A stretch of 64,000 bases of DNA, taken from Pseudovibrio sp. Ad37. GTDB lineage: Bacteria > Pseudomonadota > Alphaproteobacteria > Rhizobiales > Stappiaceae. Below the pieces are notes generated by a model. That model made no database searches. It was not told the DNA's origin and worked only from the letters and a program-made list of their open reading frames with translations. Location: assembly GCF_001623075.1 (NCBI RefSeq), contig NZ_LMCF01000222.1:1-64000 (forward strand), in the 5' to 3' direction. The position numbers were made by a program, and so were the translations under genes. Numbering within the stretch: position 1 is the first letter of the stretch; each line of letters starts with the position of its first letter. Positions 27,529 through 36,088 of this stretch are shown here, in pieces.

Positions 27529-30278
27529 GCTGCAACCCCGAATTCATTGGTCAAAACATCTTTGAGCGCTGCCAACAGACCCGGACGGTCAAACTTGGCC
27601 ACATAATCATCGAAGCCGGCCTGACGGCCTTTTTCGATAGAAGCCGGTGTCACAACAGCAGACAGCGCGATGATTGGCATATGACGGAAGCGGGTATCAC
27701 GGCGCAGGCTCTCACAGAACTCATAGCCACTGATGTCCGGCATTTCGATATCAGTCACAATCGCAGCAAAGTCAGTGCCTTTTTCCATCAACTCGTAGCC
27801 ACTTTGAGCGCTTGAGCAAACGGTGACATCGTAACCGGCAGCTTTCAGAACAGGTGTCAGCATGTTGCGGAAGAAGGCGCTATCATCGAGGAAGAGAAGT
27901 TTTCTCACCTTCGTTGTCGTATCGATTTCCTTGCGCATGAACCAGTCATCAAAGGCCAATGGCAGGTAGTGGCCAAGGTCAATAACTTCAGTTGCACGCT
28001 CGCGAATAATTGCAGAACCAAGTACACCCTGACGCTCAGATACCACTTCGATTGTCATCCGGTCTTCAACAATGTCTACGATCTGATCAACAACCAGACC
28101 CATTGAACGACCATTGTCAGAGAACACCAGCATCGGCTGAGTTCCCTCAGACTTATGACGATCGCCCTCATTCACGTAAACCAGAGGCATCAGAGAACCG
28201 CGATACTGCACCAAATCACGGCCATTGGAGTGTTCGATCTTGTTAACATCGAATTCTTCAAGGCGTGTCACCAGCGACAGCGGCACAGCTTTCGGCTCTT
28301 CAGAACCAGCACGGAACAGCAGCAGTGAAATTGGAGCATCAGCGTCAATCACATGAGCTTCCGCATTTTCGTACTCATCTTCAACTGTATCGCTCAGAGT
28401 GCCAGAAGCATGGCTTGCCATTGCACTTGCAACACCGTTCGGATCAATGATCATGATCACAGAACCATCACCGAGAATGGTGTTACCGGAGAACATGTTG
28501 ATGTTGCGGAGCATGGAAGACATAGGCTTCACAACGATCTCTTCGGTGTGGAACACACCATCAACAACAACACCGAAGGACTGGCTACCGACCTGCATCA
28601 CAACGATAAAGCCGTTGTCTTCATCAAGGTCAGCCTCTTCAGTCTGACCAAGCAGTTCCGACATATGCACCAGTGGCAACAGCTTGCTACGCAGGCGCAG
28701 GACAGGCCGGTCTTTAAGCCGCTCGATGCGATGTTCAGAATTAGACTGAACACGAACCAGTTCAACAACGGACAGCTGTGGGATCGCATAACGGTCACCA
28801 CCAGCTTCCACGATCAGTGTGGAGACAATGGCAAGCGTCAGTGGGATCTTGATGATGAAGCTGGAACCGCGACCTGGTGTCGAGCGCAGATCAATAGAGC
28901 CACCAATCAGCTCAACGTTGTTGCGCACAACATCCATACCAACGCCACGACCAGACACACTGGTCACGTTAGTCGCGGTAGAGAAGCCAGCAGCAAAGAT
29001 GAACTTGTAGATCTGATGATCTGCCATCTTTTCAAGTTCAGCTTCGGTGGTCACACCGTTCTTAAGCGCTTTTTCCTTGATCTTCTCAAGGTTCAGACCA
29101 CGACCATCATCCTTCACTTCGATGATGATATGTCCGCCTTCATGATAAGCAGAAAGGGTGATGTTACCCTTCTCAGGCTTACCAGCAGCCACACGATCAG
29201 CAGGATCTTCCAGACCGTGGTCGGCAGAGTTACGGATCATATGTGTCAGCGGATCTTTGATGAGTTCCAGAACCTGACGATCAAGCTCTGTTTCCGCACC
29301 AATCATCTCAAGACCGATAGGCTTATCGAGTTCCTGAGAGAGATCGCGAACAATACGTGGAAGCTTCTGCCATGCATTCCCAATTGGCTGCATACGGGTC
29401 TTCATGACCCCTTCCTGCAACTCACCGGTAACGTTGGACAGACGCTGAAGTGGAACCTTGAATTCGCTGTCTTCATGACGACGAACAATTTCCAGAAGCT
29501 GGTTGCGTGTCAGCACCAGTTCAGAAACCATCGTCATCAGGTGTTCCAAAGTCTCAACATTCACACGAATGGACTGGTTGGAAACACCCTGACTGGAGGC
29601 CTTACCCTTAGCGCTTGGGTTCTTCGGCTTGGCAACTTCTTTCTGAGAAGTCTTCGCTTCCGCAAAACTGGGAGCAGCAGCGCCAACTGGTTCGCCGTCT
29701 TCCTCAGTTTCTTCTTCAACAGCAGGCAGCTCAATCTCAACTTCAGCTTCCTGGAAAGCACGTTCAAGATCATCAAGAGAAACTTCACCAGGACGCAGAG
29801 GCCGCTCCAGCACCTGATAGATGTCGGTACCGACTTCTTCCTCAGCAGCTTTTTCTTCCGCCATTGCTGCCGCCATTTCGTCAGCCATGTCGTCATTATC
29901 AGCGCTTAAGGAAAGGCGTTCCAGCTCATCAATCAAATCACGGTCCGTGCCATCAGGCTCAGTACCGTTGGCAGCCTCAAGATCCGCAAGGATATCTTTA
30001 ATGCGATCAATAGAAGCAAGGACAAGTGTAACCGCTTCGTGTGTCACAGGAACACCGTCGCGGAACTTGCCCATCAGGGTTTCAGCAGCATGAGCAATCG
30101 CTTCCAGACGCGGCAGGCCCAAGAACCCACAGGTGCCTTTGATTGTATGCACTAACCTGAAAATGTTATTTAGAATGGTGGCGTTATTCGGCTCTTGCTC
30201 GAACTTCACCAACTCAACGTCTACAACATCCAGGCTTTCATTGGTCTCAGTGAGAAACTCTCTGAGAAGATCGTCCAT
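27525..30278 (-). CDS. cheA: Chemotaxis histidine kinase CheA with C-terminal receiver
   Basis: A 917-residue kinase. Order: Hpt domain with phospho-His44 (LVHTIKGTCGF), an acidic linker (about 115-240), dimerisation helix (VNVETLEHLMTMVSELV), ATPase with N-box LTHMIRNSADHGLE and VKDDGRGLN, a CheW-like domain, a second CheW-like stretch (about 670-800), then a receiver with Asp in IVTDIEMPDISG. The extra receiver makes it a hybrid kinase, possibly a phosphate sink. The start is set at 30278 because rhizobial CheA proteins begin MDDLLREFL; a GTG three codons upstream is also open. First gene of the operon. Confidence 0.93.
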   Translation of the reverse strand: MDDLLREFLTETNESLDVVDVELVKFEQEPNNATILNNIFRLVHTIKGTCGFLGLPRLEAIAHAAETLMGKFRDGVPVTHEAVTLVLASIDRIKDILADLEAANGTEPDGTDRDLIDELERLSLSADNDDMADEMAAAMAEEKAAEEEVGTDIYQVLERPLRPGEVSLDDLERAFQEAEVEIELPAVEEETEEDGEPVGAAAPSFAEAKTSQKEVAKPKNPSAKGKASSQGVSNQSIRVNVETLEHLMTMVSELVLTRNQLLEIVRRHEDSEFKVPLQRLSNVTGELQEGVMKTRMQPIGNAWQKLPRIVRDLSQELDKPIGLEMIGAETELDRQVLELIKDPLTHMIRNSADHGLEDPADRVAAGKPEKGNITLSAYHEGGHIIIEVKDDGRGLNLEKIKEKALKNGVTTEAELEKMADHQIYKFIFAAGFSTATNVTSVSGRGVGMDVVRNNVELIGGSIDLRSTPGRGSSFIIKIPLTLAIVSTLIVEAGGDRYAIPQLSVVELVRVQSNSEHRIERLKDRPVLRLRSKLLPLVHMSELLGQTEEADLDEDNGFIVVMQVGSQSFGVVVDGVFHTEEIVVKPMSSMLRNINMFSGNTILGDGSVIMIIDPNGVASAMASHASGTLSDTVEDEYENAEAHVIDADAPISLLLFRAGSEEPKAVPLSLVTRLEEFDVNKIEHSNGRDLVQYRGSLMPLVYVNEGDRHKSEGTQPMLVFSDNGRSMGLVVDQIVDIVEDRMTIEVVSERQGVLGSAIIRERATEVIDLGHYLPLAFDDWFMRKEIDTTTKVRKLLFLDDSAFFRNMLTPVLKAAGYDVTVCSSAQSGYELMEKGTDFAAIVTDIEMPDISGYEFCESLRRDTRFRHMPIIALSAVVTPASIEKGRQAGFDDYVAKFDRPGLLAALKDVLTNEFGVAA

Positions 30279-30348
30279 GGCCCGCACCCACTCAATGCTT
30301 AGGGGAGCCTCAAAAACCGAGACTCCTAAATTTCACTAAGGTTGAGTG

Positions 30349-30365
30349 TTAAGCGAAACGGTTAA
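30349..30365 (-). promoter_or_regulatory. TTAA-N9-TTAA, candidate CtrA site before cheA
   Basis: TTAACCGTTTCGCTTAA on the minus strand (30349-30365) has two TTAA halves, the first in TTAACCG, about 71 bp before the cheA start. The CtrA consensus has a 7-base spacer, here 9, so this is tentative. Confidence 0.3.
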
Positions 30366-30427
30366 CATAGGTTGAAAGATTGTAAGATTCATCCAACCTA
30401 CAATAACTGGTTGTTTTTGACAGAGGA

Positions 30428-31084
30428 TCAAACAGGCTCTGAAACTTGAGTATTTGCCTTGCATATGACGGCGTCACCGTCTTTCAGGAGTTCAATATTT
30501 AGACCCGCTTCACCTGCCAACAAAACCGCATAGATCGGTTGAACAGTGTGGGCATCAATGCGTTCTGGCTCCTGACCGGAAAGAATCTCTCTTACAACCT
30601 GAGGGATTCGCGCATTCGTTCCTTCAGCTTTAAGGAGAAAGTTTGGAGCACCCTCATCCCCTTCCATATTGATGGTAATAGTACCACCCCGTGGAACACA
30701 CTGATTCATGAGCAGCAGCAGGTTCAAAATCAGTTTGACCTGATTCTTAGGCAAAAGCAGACGCGGCATGGTCCACTCCAGATTCGCCTTTTCATTGCTC
30801 ATGTATCCAGTCGCAACTTCCTGCGCATCGCCCAGATCGATTGAAGCACCAGCAGACCCGGCTGCACCAAAAGCAAGACGGGCAAACTGAAGCTTTGCAG
30901 AAGCCTGACGCGCTGACTTGCGGATGAGATCCATCGCAAAGTCTGCCATGTCCTCATTGCCTTCTTCATCCAGCACTTCCAGACCGTTCGTGATCGCCCC
31001 GACTGGTGAAATGATGTCGTGGCACACACGGCTTGCGACGAGTGCGGCAAGATCAAGAGATGACAAATCTTTAAATACTGACAT
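30428..31084 (-). CDS. chpT: Histidine phosphotransferase ChpT
   Basis: A 218-residue protein. The phospho-accepting His lies in VASRVCHDIISPVGAITNG near residue 22, as in ChpT, in a helical-hairpin dimerisation domain. The rest resembles a degenerate histidine-kinase ATPase domain that no longer binds ATP. ChpT passes phosphate from CckA to CtrA and CpdR. The frame is open 37 codons upstream, but GGAGCGGTT before the ATG at 31084 and the family N-terminus fix the start. It lies upstream of cheA on the same strand; 149 bases separate them. Confidence 0.92.
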   Translation of the reverse strand: MSVFKDLSSLDLAALVASRVCHDIISPVGAITNGLEVLDEEGNEDMADFAMDLIRKSARQASAKLQFARLAFGAAGSAGASIDLGDAQEVATGYMSNEKANLEWTMPRLLLPKNQVKLILNLLLLMNQCVPRGGTITINMEGDEGAPNFLLKAEGTNARIPQVVREILSGQEPERIDAHTVQPIYAVLLAGEAGLNIELLKDGDAVICKANTQVSEPV

Positions 31085-31176
31085 AACCGCTCCAGAACAT
31101 TGGCCAATGGCCCTATGATTGATTCGAGATGTGGCGAAAAAGGTACAATCCTGCTGGTTTAATTCCAAGCTGGACA

Positions 31177-31662
31177 TCATTGATATGGACCGCATTTTAC
31201 ATCTCGTGCACGACTTTGTGCCTTCGCGAGCAAACTCTCCGGTGCTGTCAGAAACAAAGCCCGGTGTTCACGGCTCTGAAACAGCAATAATCGCTGGTTA
31301 TAAACAAGGTAGATTTTCGCCAATCCCTCAGCTCGGTAGCCTTGCGCAAGTGAGAGGGCATCGCATCCCTGAAATAATGGGGCATAGACCTCTGGAGCAT
31401 GCCGAAATGCATCTCGGTTGCCCTCGTTGCTAAACGCCCAAACGCGTCCTCCCCAAGACAGCGTCAGGTCCTCACGCCCCTTTTCAGGAGTTTCCGAGAC
31501 CTGATAGGTCACTGGATCACACATGGAGAGCGTGTAGGTGAACCGCTCCTGCGCAGCCGCAATAACTGAGGTGGCGCACAAAAAAACGATAGAACTCCAT
31601 AGAATCTTGCCAGTTTGCGCAAATTTTCTGTAGAAAACCTCAGAAATCATGGGAATGTCCAT
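31177..31662 (-). CDS. Exported YHS-like protein
   Basis: A 161-residue protein with an N-terminal hydrophobic stretch (about residues 17-36, WSSIVFLCATSVIAAAQ) that should act as a signal peptide. The segment WGGRVWAFSNEGNRDAFRHAPEVYAPLF resembles the YHS fold, which in other proteins holds metal or links to copper and nitrous-oxide systems, but a clear Tyr-His-Ser core is not kept. Three Cys (CDP, GCD, KCG) remain. The start at 31662 or the Met four codons in cannot be decided. Function unknown; it is transcribed toward chpT. Confidence 0.6.
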   Translation of the reverse strand: MDIPMISEVFYRKFAQTGKILWSSIVFLCATSVIAAAQERFTYTLSMCDPVTYQVSETPEKGREDLTLSWGGRVWAFSNEGNRDAFRHAPEVYAPLFQGCDALSLAQGYRAEGLAKIYLVYNQRLLLFQSREHRALFLTAPESLLAKAQSRARDVKCGPYQ

Positions 31663-31771
31663 CCAGAGTCCGAATCACCTGCATTAACTAAAGCAGCAAG
31701 TTCGACAACAGATACAAAATTCATGACTGCAGGCCAACGGGATGTACATCATTTACCCAGCTATACCATGA

Positions 31772-31779
31772 TTAACCAC
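31772..31779 (+). promoter_or_regulatory. CtrA half-site upstream of eipA
   Basis: TTAACCAC lies about 120 bp before the eipA start, near the TTAACCAT half-site consensus. Brucella eipA is described as CtrA-regulated, so the site is plausible, but a single half-site is weak evidence. Confidence 0.35.
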
Positions 31780-31893
31780 TAGGTAGATGTAAGACCCTAT
31801 AACTTGTTGTACCTAAAAGTTGCACTATGCCCTTAACATTTGAATTGCTCTGAACAATCCAAATTCTCGGGTTTCTTAGAAGGAGACGTTGGC

Positions 31894-32490
31894 ATGATGA
31901 CGAGCCTGTTCGCCAATCTGCGCAACAAAGCTGCAATCGTCCTTTGCGCCAGTTTCGCACTGCTGGCGCTCAACACAAATTCATTTGCGCAATCATCCGT
32001 TGATCAGTCGCGCTACCACCAGAAAGATATCATCACGGCAGGTGGCGAGTTTTTCGGTTCCATCTCCACCGGCCTCGCAAAAGTTGTTGAGCGCGCAGTT
32101 CAACAGTATGGCGAGCCAAACGGATATATCCTGGGGCAGGAAGGCTCAGCAGCGTTCTTCGCAGGCGCTGCTTATGGCGAAGGTACACTGTACACCCGCA
32201 ACGCTGGCAACCATCAGATCTTCTGGCAAGGTCCATCCCTGGGCTTTGATGTTGGCGGTGACGGCGCCCGCGTTATGATGCTGGTCTACGATCTGCCAAG
32301 TGTCGATGCCATCTATCGCCGCTATGTTGGTGCTAAGGGCTCTGCCTACCTCGTTGGAGGCTTCGGCATGCAGGTTCTTTCCAACAACGATATCTTCGTT
32401 GTGCCTGTTCGTGCAGGCGTTGGCGCTCGCCTTGGCCTCAACATGGGCTATTTGAAATTTACTAGGAAGCCAACATGGAATCCTTTCTGA
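31894..32490 (+). CDS. eipA: Envelope integrity protein EipA (DUF1134)
   Basis: A 198-residue exported protein of the DUF1134 family. The signal peptide runs to about residue 33 (ALLALNTNSFAQ). The conserved body includes GEFFGSISTGLAKVVERA, GNHQIFWQGPSLGFDVGGDGARV and the repeated Gly-rich strands near the end. In Brucella, EipA is a periplasmic beta-barrel-like protein needed for cell-envelope integrity and division. The frame opens earlier, but GAAGGAGACGTTGGC sets the start at 31894. The genes on either side do not share its strand closely; it has its own promoter region. Confidence 0.85.
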   Translation: MMTSLFANLRNKAAIVLCASFALLALNTNSFAQSSVDQSRYHQKDIITAGGEFFGSISTGLAKVVERAVQQYGEPNGYILGQEGSAAFFAGAAYGEGTLYTRNAGNHQIFWQGPSLGFDVGGDGARVMMLVYDLPSVDAIYRRYVGAKGSAYLVGGFGMQVLSNNDIFVVPVRAGVGARLGLNMGYLKFTRKPTWNPF

Positions 32491-32491
32491 T

Positions 32492-32514
32492 ATAACTAAC
32501 CCTACGTTAGTTAT
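32492..32514. terminator. Palindrome after eipA
   Basis: ATAACTAAC, CCTAC, GTTAGTTAT is a perfect 9-bp inverted repeat right after the eipA stop, followed by ATTTTGG. It may serve as a weak terminator, but the AT-rich stem would also suit an operator for the gene at 32596. Confidence 0.4.
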
Positions 32515-32595
32515 ATTTTGGCAAGTTAGTGTGTGAGAGAACGCATTTAAGTCTGTAGCAGTCCCTCACACCGTTCAACAGATCAGGCATAGTTT

Positions 32596-33915
32596 GTGAT
32601 TGAAATTGCACTATACATTGCACTGGGTTTCTTCCTTGCGAGCATTCTAGCGCTCGCCGCCCTCCCCTTTATCTGGGGCCGGGCTGTACGCCTCACGCGG
32701 AAAGCGATTGAGACGTCCAACCCCATAAGCTATGCCCGTGCCACAATGGCAAAAGATGCGTTACGCGCTCAACATGCCATTGCGATCCGCCAAATGGAGG
32801 TTCGCCTCGAAGGGATGACGGGAAAGCTAGCAGAGAATACATCTGCACGTTCTGCAGCTGAAGCCGAACTCGCGGAACTCAAAGAAGAGCTCAGCGTTGT
32901 TCAGCTCAAGTCAGCCCGCGAACGGAAGAACATGGCCCAGAAAGCAACACGCTTCCTCCGCCGCCGAAATCCATCCGAACCAATCCCGTTCTCCGCTGAT
33001 GATCGCATCACAACAGAACCGGAAACAGACGTTCAGGACGAAGCTACAGCACAAACTACAGATGCGGTCACCTCCGCCGAGATCATCAAACTCAGCAAAC
33101 AGGCTGCTGCAGATAAAACACGTGAGTTGGATGCAGAGCTGAAAGAAGACCCAGTTGCGACCAAACCGATAGGTCCGATTGATACTTCTGACCTTCAGGA
33201 CATGGACAACCCTCTGGCAGAGTTGGCAACGCAAATTTCCCAACAAGTTTCAGAAATGACCGCAGAGTCTGAAACCAAGCATCAGCCAACGTCCCCGGCA
33301 GAAGCCGCCGAACTGGCTTCACGGTCTTTCACCAAACTGAAGAGCCGCTATGGGTCGCTGGAACGAGAGCGCGATAACCTGAAGCACGCGCTTCAACTCG
33401 AAAAAGCGGCGAACGAAAAAACTGCCAAGCGCAGCACCAGAAATCCGAACATTAAAACGCCCGAGCCTATGAAAAGCCTAGAAAACGATCTGGACGAAGC
33501 AAAGAAAACCATCGAGCAGCTGACAAAGCAGCTTGAGGAAAGAGCGAACAGTTCCTCTAAGATCGAAGAAGCCGTCGATCTGCGCAATGAACTGAAAGAT
33601 CTGGCGGCTCAGATCACAGCAAAGGCAATCTCGGAGAACCCTCCACTCTCCGAAAAGTACGATGAAGTCCTGAACGATCTCAGCACGATCGCAGCAGGCG
33701 CTCCAAAAGCAGACGCGCCAAAACCGAAACCGGCACGTGCCAAGCGCGCTCCAGCAAAGCCTCGCACCCGTAAGCCAGCTGCTGGAAGTAAGACAGCCGC
33801 ATCAAAAAGCACTCCGGCTGCAAAGGCCGATGATGCAGCACCCGCGCCTCAGTCCGATAAAAATCTGGCGGAGCGTATCGCAGACGCTAGAAAAACCGGA
33901 AGCTCAAGCGGTTAA
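32596..33915 (+). CDS. Coiled-coil inner-membrane protein of unknown function
   Basis: A 439-residue protein. One hydrophobic segment (about residues 3-28) anchors it. Residues about 60-115 and 250-350 are heptad-rich coiled coils (AEAELAELKEELSVVQLKSA and the DEAKKTIEQLTKQLEE region). The C-terminus (about 370-420) is Lys/Ala/Pro-rich, histone-H1-like, suggesting DNA or polyanion contact. Similar anchored coiled-coil proteins occur in Rhizobiales as conserved hypotheticals. The start is a GTG at 32596 with only a weak site. Function unknown. Confidence 0.72.
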   Translation: MIEIALYIALGFFLASILALAALPFIWGRAVRLTRKAIETSNPISYARATMAKDALRAQHAIAIRQMEVRLEGMTGKLAENTSARSAAEAELAELKEELSVVQLKSARERKNMAQKATRFLRRRNPSEPIPFSADDRITTEPETDVQDEATAQTTDAVTSAEIIKLSKQAAADKTRELDAELKEDPVATKPIGPIDTSDLQDMDNPLAELATQISQQVSEMTAESETKHQPTSPAEAAELASRSFTKLKSRYGSLERERDNLKHALQLEKAANEKTAKRSTRNPNIKTPEPMKSLENDLDEAKKTIEQLTKQLEERANSSSKIEEAVDLRNELKDLAAQITAKAISENPPLSEKYDEVLNDLSTIAAGAPKADAPKPKPARAKRAPAKPRTRKPAAGSKTAASKSTPAAKADDAAPAPQSDKNLAERIADARKTGSSSG

Positions 33916-33939
33916 ACCCAAACAACTTGATCCAAAGAC

Positions 33940-33965
33940 AAAGGCGCCAAAAGGCGCCTTTTTTG
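33940..33965 (+). terminator. Intrinsic terminator
   Basis: AAAGGCGCC (33940-33948), AAAA, GGCGCCTTT then TTTT, 24 bases after the coiled-coil gene stop. Confidence 0.88.
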
Positions 33966-33973
33966 TTTTCTTG

Positions 33974-34026
33974 CAGATCGATCCCCGTTTACGGATAAGA
34001 ATACGCGGAAAATATAAAGCTAGAGC
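33974..34026. repeat. Dispersed intergenic repeat, copy 4
   Basis: Contains CGGATAAGAATACGCGG and ends CTAGAGC, matching copies at 14134 and 24303. It lies between a terminator and the end of the glpR-type gene. Confidence 0.55.
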
Positions 34027-34067
34027 TTGATGCGTGACATACTCTCGATACAAATTCCAATCAGAAG

Positions 34068-34880
34068 TTAGTCCTCTGTCGTACTTCGCGAGCCATTGCC
34101 CGGCTCATTCTGAGCCTTACCAGCCACTTCTACCAGCCGCACCTCATTGTCAGCCAGCAGCTGCCGATAGTCCTGCGAAACCAGAGTGTCTGTCACAAAC
34201 GTATCCACCTGAGCAATATGGCCGATGCGGACTGGTGCCGAACGCTCGAACTTTGTCTGATCGGCCACTAGAATAACGTGTCGTGCGTTCTCAATGATCG
34301 CCTGTGCCACGCGCACCTCACGATAATCATAATCCAGAAGCGCTCCGTCACGATCCAGAGCAGAAACACCTATCACAGCATAATCAACCTTAAACTGGCG
34401 AATAAAGTCTGCAGCAGCCTCACCAACAATGCCGCCGTCAGTCGCGCGCACCAGCCCACCAGAAATGATGACTTCATTTTCTGAGAACGGGCGCAGCGTA
34501 CTCGCCACATTAAGGTTATTGGTAATGATCATCAGGCCACTGCGCTGGATGAGTGCCCGCGCAACCGCCTCTGTGGTCGTTCCGATATTCACGAACAAAG
34601 AAGCTCGATCCGGGATCAGGTCCGCTGCCGCCTGCCCGATAATCTCTTTTTCTTTGCCTGCCAGATCTTTACGAGCAGAGTAGCCAAGGTTTTCAACGCC
34701 AAATGCCAAAAGTGCACCACCATGCACACGGGTCAGCAATCCTTGGTCGCTCAACTCTTTCAGGTCTTTACGTATTGTCTGAGGAGACACAGAAAACCGT
34801 GTGGCAAGTTCATCAACTTCCACCTTCCCGGTCTCTCGGGCAATATCAAGAATAGAGTTGTGGCGCGAAACCAGCATCAT
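34068..34880 (-). CDS. glpR: DeoR-family repressor, GlpR type
   Basis: A 270-residue repressor. The N-terminal winged helix (about 5-60) has FSVSPQTIRKDLKELSDQGL and RVHGGA. The sugar-phosphate sensor domain keeps NIGTTTEAVARAL, ITNNLNVASTL, DGGIVGEAAADFIRQF and DYREVRVAQAIIENARHV, all close to E. coli GlpR as I recall it. It probably represses glpD-glpK and is released by glycerol-3-phosphate. It is 18 kb from those genes and stands alone. The likely operators are the phased CGAA repeats at 15981. Two adjacent ATG codons (34880, 34877) are possible starts. Confidence 0.85.
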   Translation of the reverse strand: MMLVSRHNSILDIARETGKVEVDELATRFSVSPQTIRKDLKELSDQGLLTRVHGGALLAFGVENLGYSARKDLAGKEKEIIGQAAADLIPDRASLFVNIGTTTEAVARALIQRSGLMIITNNLNVASTLRPFSENEVIISGGLVRATDGGIVGEAAADFIRQFKVDYAVIGVSALDRDGALLDYDYREVRVAQAIIENARHVILVADQTKFERSAPVRIGHIAQVDTFVTDTLVSQDYRQLLADNEVRLVEVAGKAQNEPGNGSRSTTED

Positions 34881-35172
34881 GAATCAAGTCCGATAATTTT
34901 TTTGTACATTGCCATCAGTCAATAATCTGCGATGTTTCACAGTACTATAGCCAAAAGCACAGAAGCATCCAGACGACTATTAGATGAGTTCAAAACAAAA
35001 GTCCTCTTGCCTCTGCTCCCCTACTCTTAGTATTAATACGTCACAAAAAGGGGACAAGCTGCAACTTTTTCCATCTTTGTCATGATACCGCCCAAAGAAG
35101 CCCGTTAAAGCTCACGCGGATCAATACACTGTCTTATCAAAGTTCAGCTAAAAAAGCGAAGAGGGACAAACT

Positions 35173-35442
35173 GTGACTCGCGTAATGGAACGGCCATACA
35201 GTGCCAATAGGTTTGCTGGCAAGAAACCGGCTGCGCTGAAAAGCAAACTCCAGACTGCTGAGGCTCGCGTCGAAGTTCTTGATGACATCGATGCACTGAA
35301 AGAAATGAATGCTCAAATCAGCGAAAGCCTGGCAAAAACCGTCAGCAATGAATCTCAGACAGACGAAAAACTCTGGGCTGATGTTGACGGCGATAAAGAA
35401 GATCATCACCTGGGTGCAGGATTAAACGGCCGCTGGTTCTAA
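35173..35442 (+). CDS. Small coiled-coil protein of unknown function
   Basis: An 89-residue hydrophilic protein. The start is a GTG at 35173 after GAGGGAC; an ATG four codons in is possible. A helical stretch (about residues 20-60) shows a heptad-like pattern (LKSKLQTAEARVEVLDDID), and the tail is acidic then ends GLNGRWF. No signal peptide or membrane segment. No family recognised; it stands alone upstream of the tRNA-Glu cluster on the opposite strand. Coding is supported by the ribosome-binding site and by the composition. Confidence 0.6.
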   Translation: MTRVMERPYSANRFAGKKPAALKSKLQTAEARVEVLDDIDALKEMNAQISESLAKTVSNESQTDEKLWADVDGDKEDHHLGAGLNGRWF

Positions 35443-35632
35443 ATCACACCCAGCCTGCCTGCTGCAAAACACGAACTCACCATTACGAAGTGCTGCATCT
35501 CCCCATCCAGGGGGAACCACATCAGGCCTTCCTCTTTGCAAAATCGCGGATCACATAGCTCAGACACAACGCCAACATTGTGAGGAAGACTCTGCGTGCA
35601 ATTTGTCAATAATGTATTGTGGAGATAAGGAG

Positions 35633-35707
35633 TGGTACGCCCAAGGGGAATCGAACCCCTGTTTCCGCCGTGAAAGGGCGGCGTCCTAACCGCTAGACGA
35701 TGGGCGC
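35633..35707 (-). tRNA. tRNA-Glu (TTC), third in the cluster
   Basis: Read on the minus strand a 75-base cloverleaf starting GCGCCCATCGTCTAGC, anticodon loop CTTTCAC (anticodon TTC), GGTTCGATTCC T-arm and encoded CCA. Identical in sequence to the two copies upstream. Confidence 0.95.
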
Positions 35708-35776
35708 TCACAAAGTGAGAGAACTCTTTCAAGCTCTGTCTTCGAGCAGATAACCACTCGGCATTGAGATGACATA

Positions 35777-35851
35777 TGGTACGCCCAAGGGGAATCGAAC
35801 CCCTGTTTCCGCCGTGAAAGGGCGGCGTCCTAACCGCTAGACGATGGGCGC
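35777..35851 (-). tRNA. tRNA-Glu (TTC), second in the cluster
   Basis: Same 75-base cloverleaf with anticodon TTC and encoded CCA. The spacers on its two sides (69 and 72 bases) are alike (TCACAAAGTGAGA / TCACATAGTGAGA and shared AGCAGATAAC), pointing to tandem duplication. Confidence 0.95.
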
Positions 35852-35923
35852 TCACATAGTGAGAAGACTTTTCATAGTCTTGTCTTCAAGCAGATAACTG
35901 CCTGATATCGCAATAGAAGCCTT

Positions 35924-35998
35924 TGGTACGCCCAAGGGGAATCGAACCCCTGTTTCCGCCGTGAAAGGGCGGCGTCCTAACCGCTAGACGATGGGCGC
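35924..35998 (-). tRNA. tRNA-Glu (TTC), first in the cluster
   Basis: Same 75-base cloverleaf with anticodon TTC and encoded CCA. It is nearest to the promoter at 36026-36054. Confidence 0.95.
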
Positions 35999-36025
35999 CT
36001 AGGCTTCGCTTTCGCGATGGACGGG

Positions 36026-36054
36026 GGTATATTGGCTAATCCCCCACTTGGCAA
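36026..36054 (-). promoter_or_regulatory. Promoter of the tRNA-Glu cluster
   Basis: On the minus strand TTGCCA (36049-36054), 17 bp, TATACC (36026-36031), then a GC-rich discriminator, about 28 bases before the first tRNA. Confidence 0.7.
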
Positions 36055-36088
36055 GCCCCCACCTTGAAAGAAAAGGGGGTTTATCCAC

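Noticed and set aside
28353-29909. 518-codon open frame antisense to cheA
   Set aside because: It lies fully within cheA, which has complete domains. Its translation matches no family and is a product of codon bias on the other strand.
35439-35855. 138-codon minus frame across the tRNA-Glu genes
   Set aside because: It translates two tRNA genes (identical peptide repeat from identical tRNA sequence).
35708-35923. Regular repeat-spacer pattern that could suggest a CRISPR
   Set aside because: The repeats are 75-base tRNA genes and the spacers are homologous to each other.
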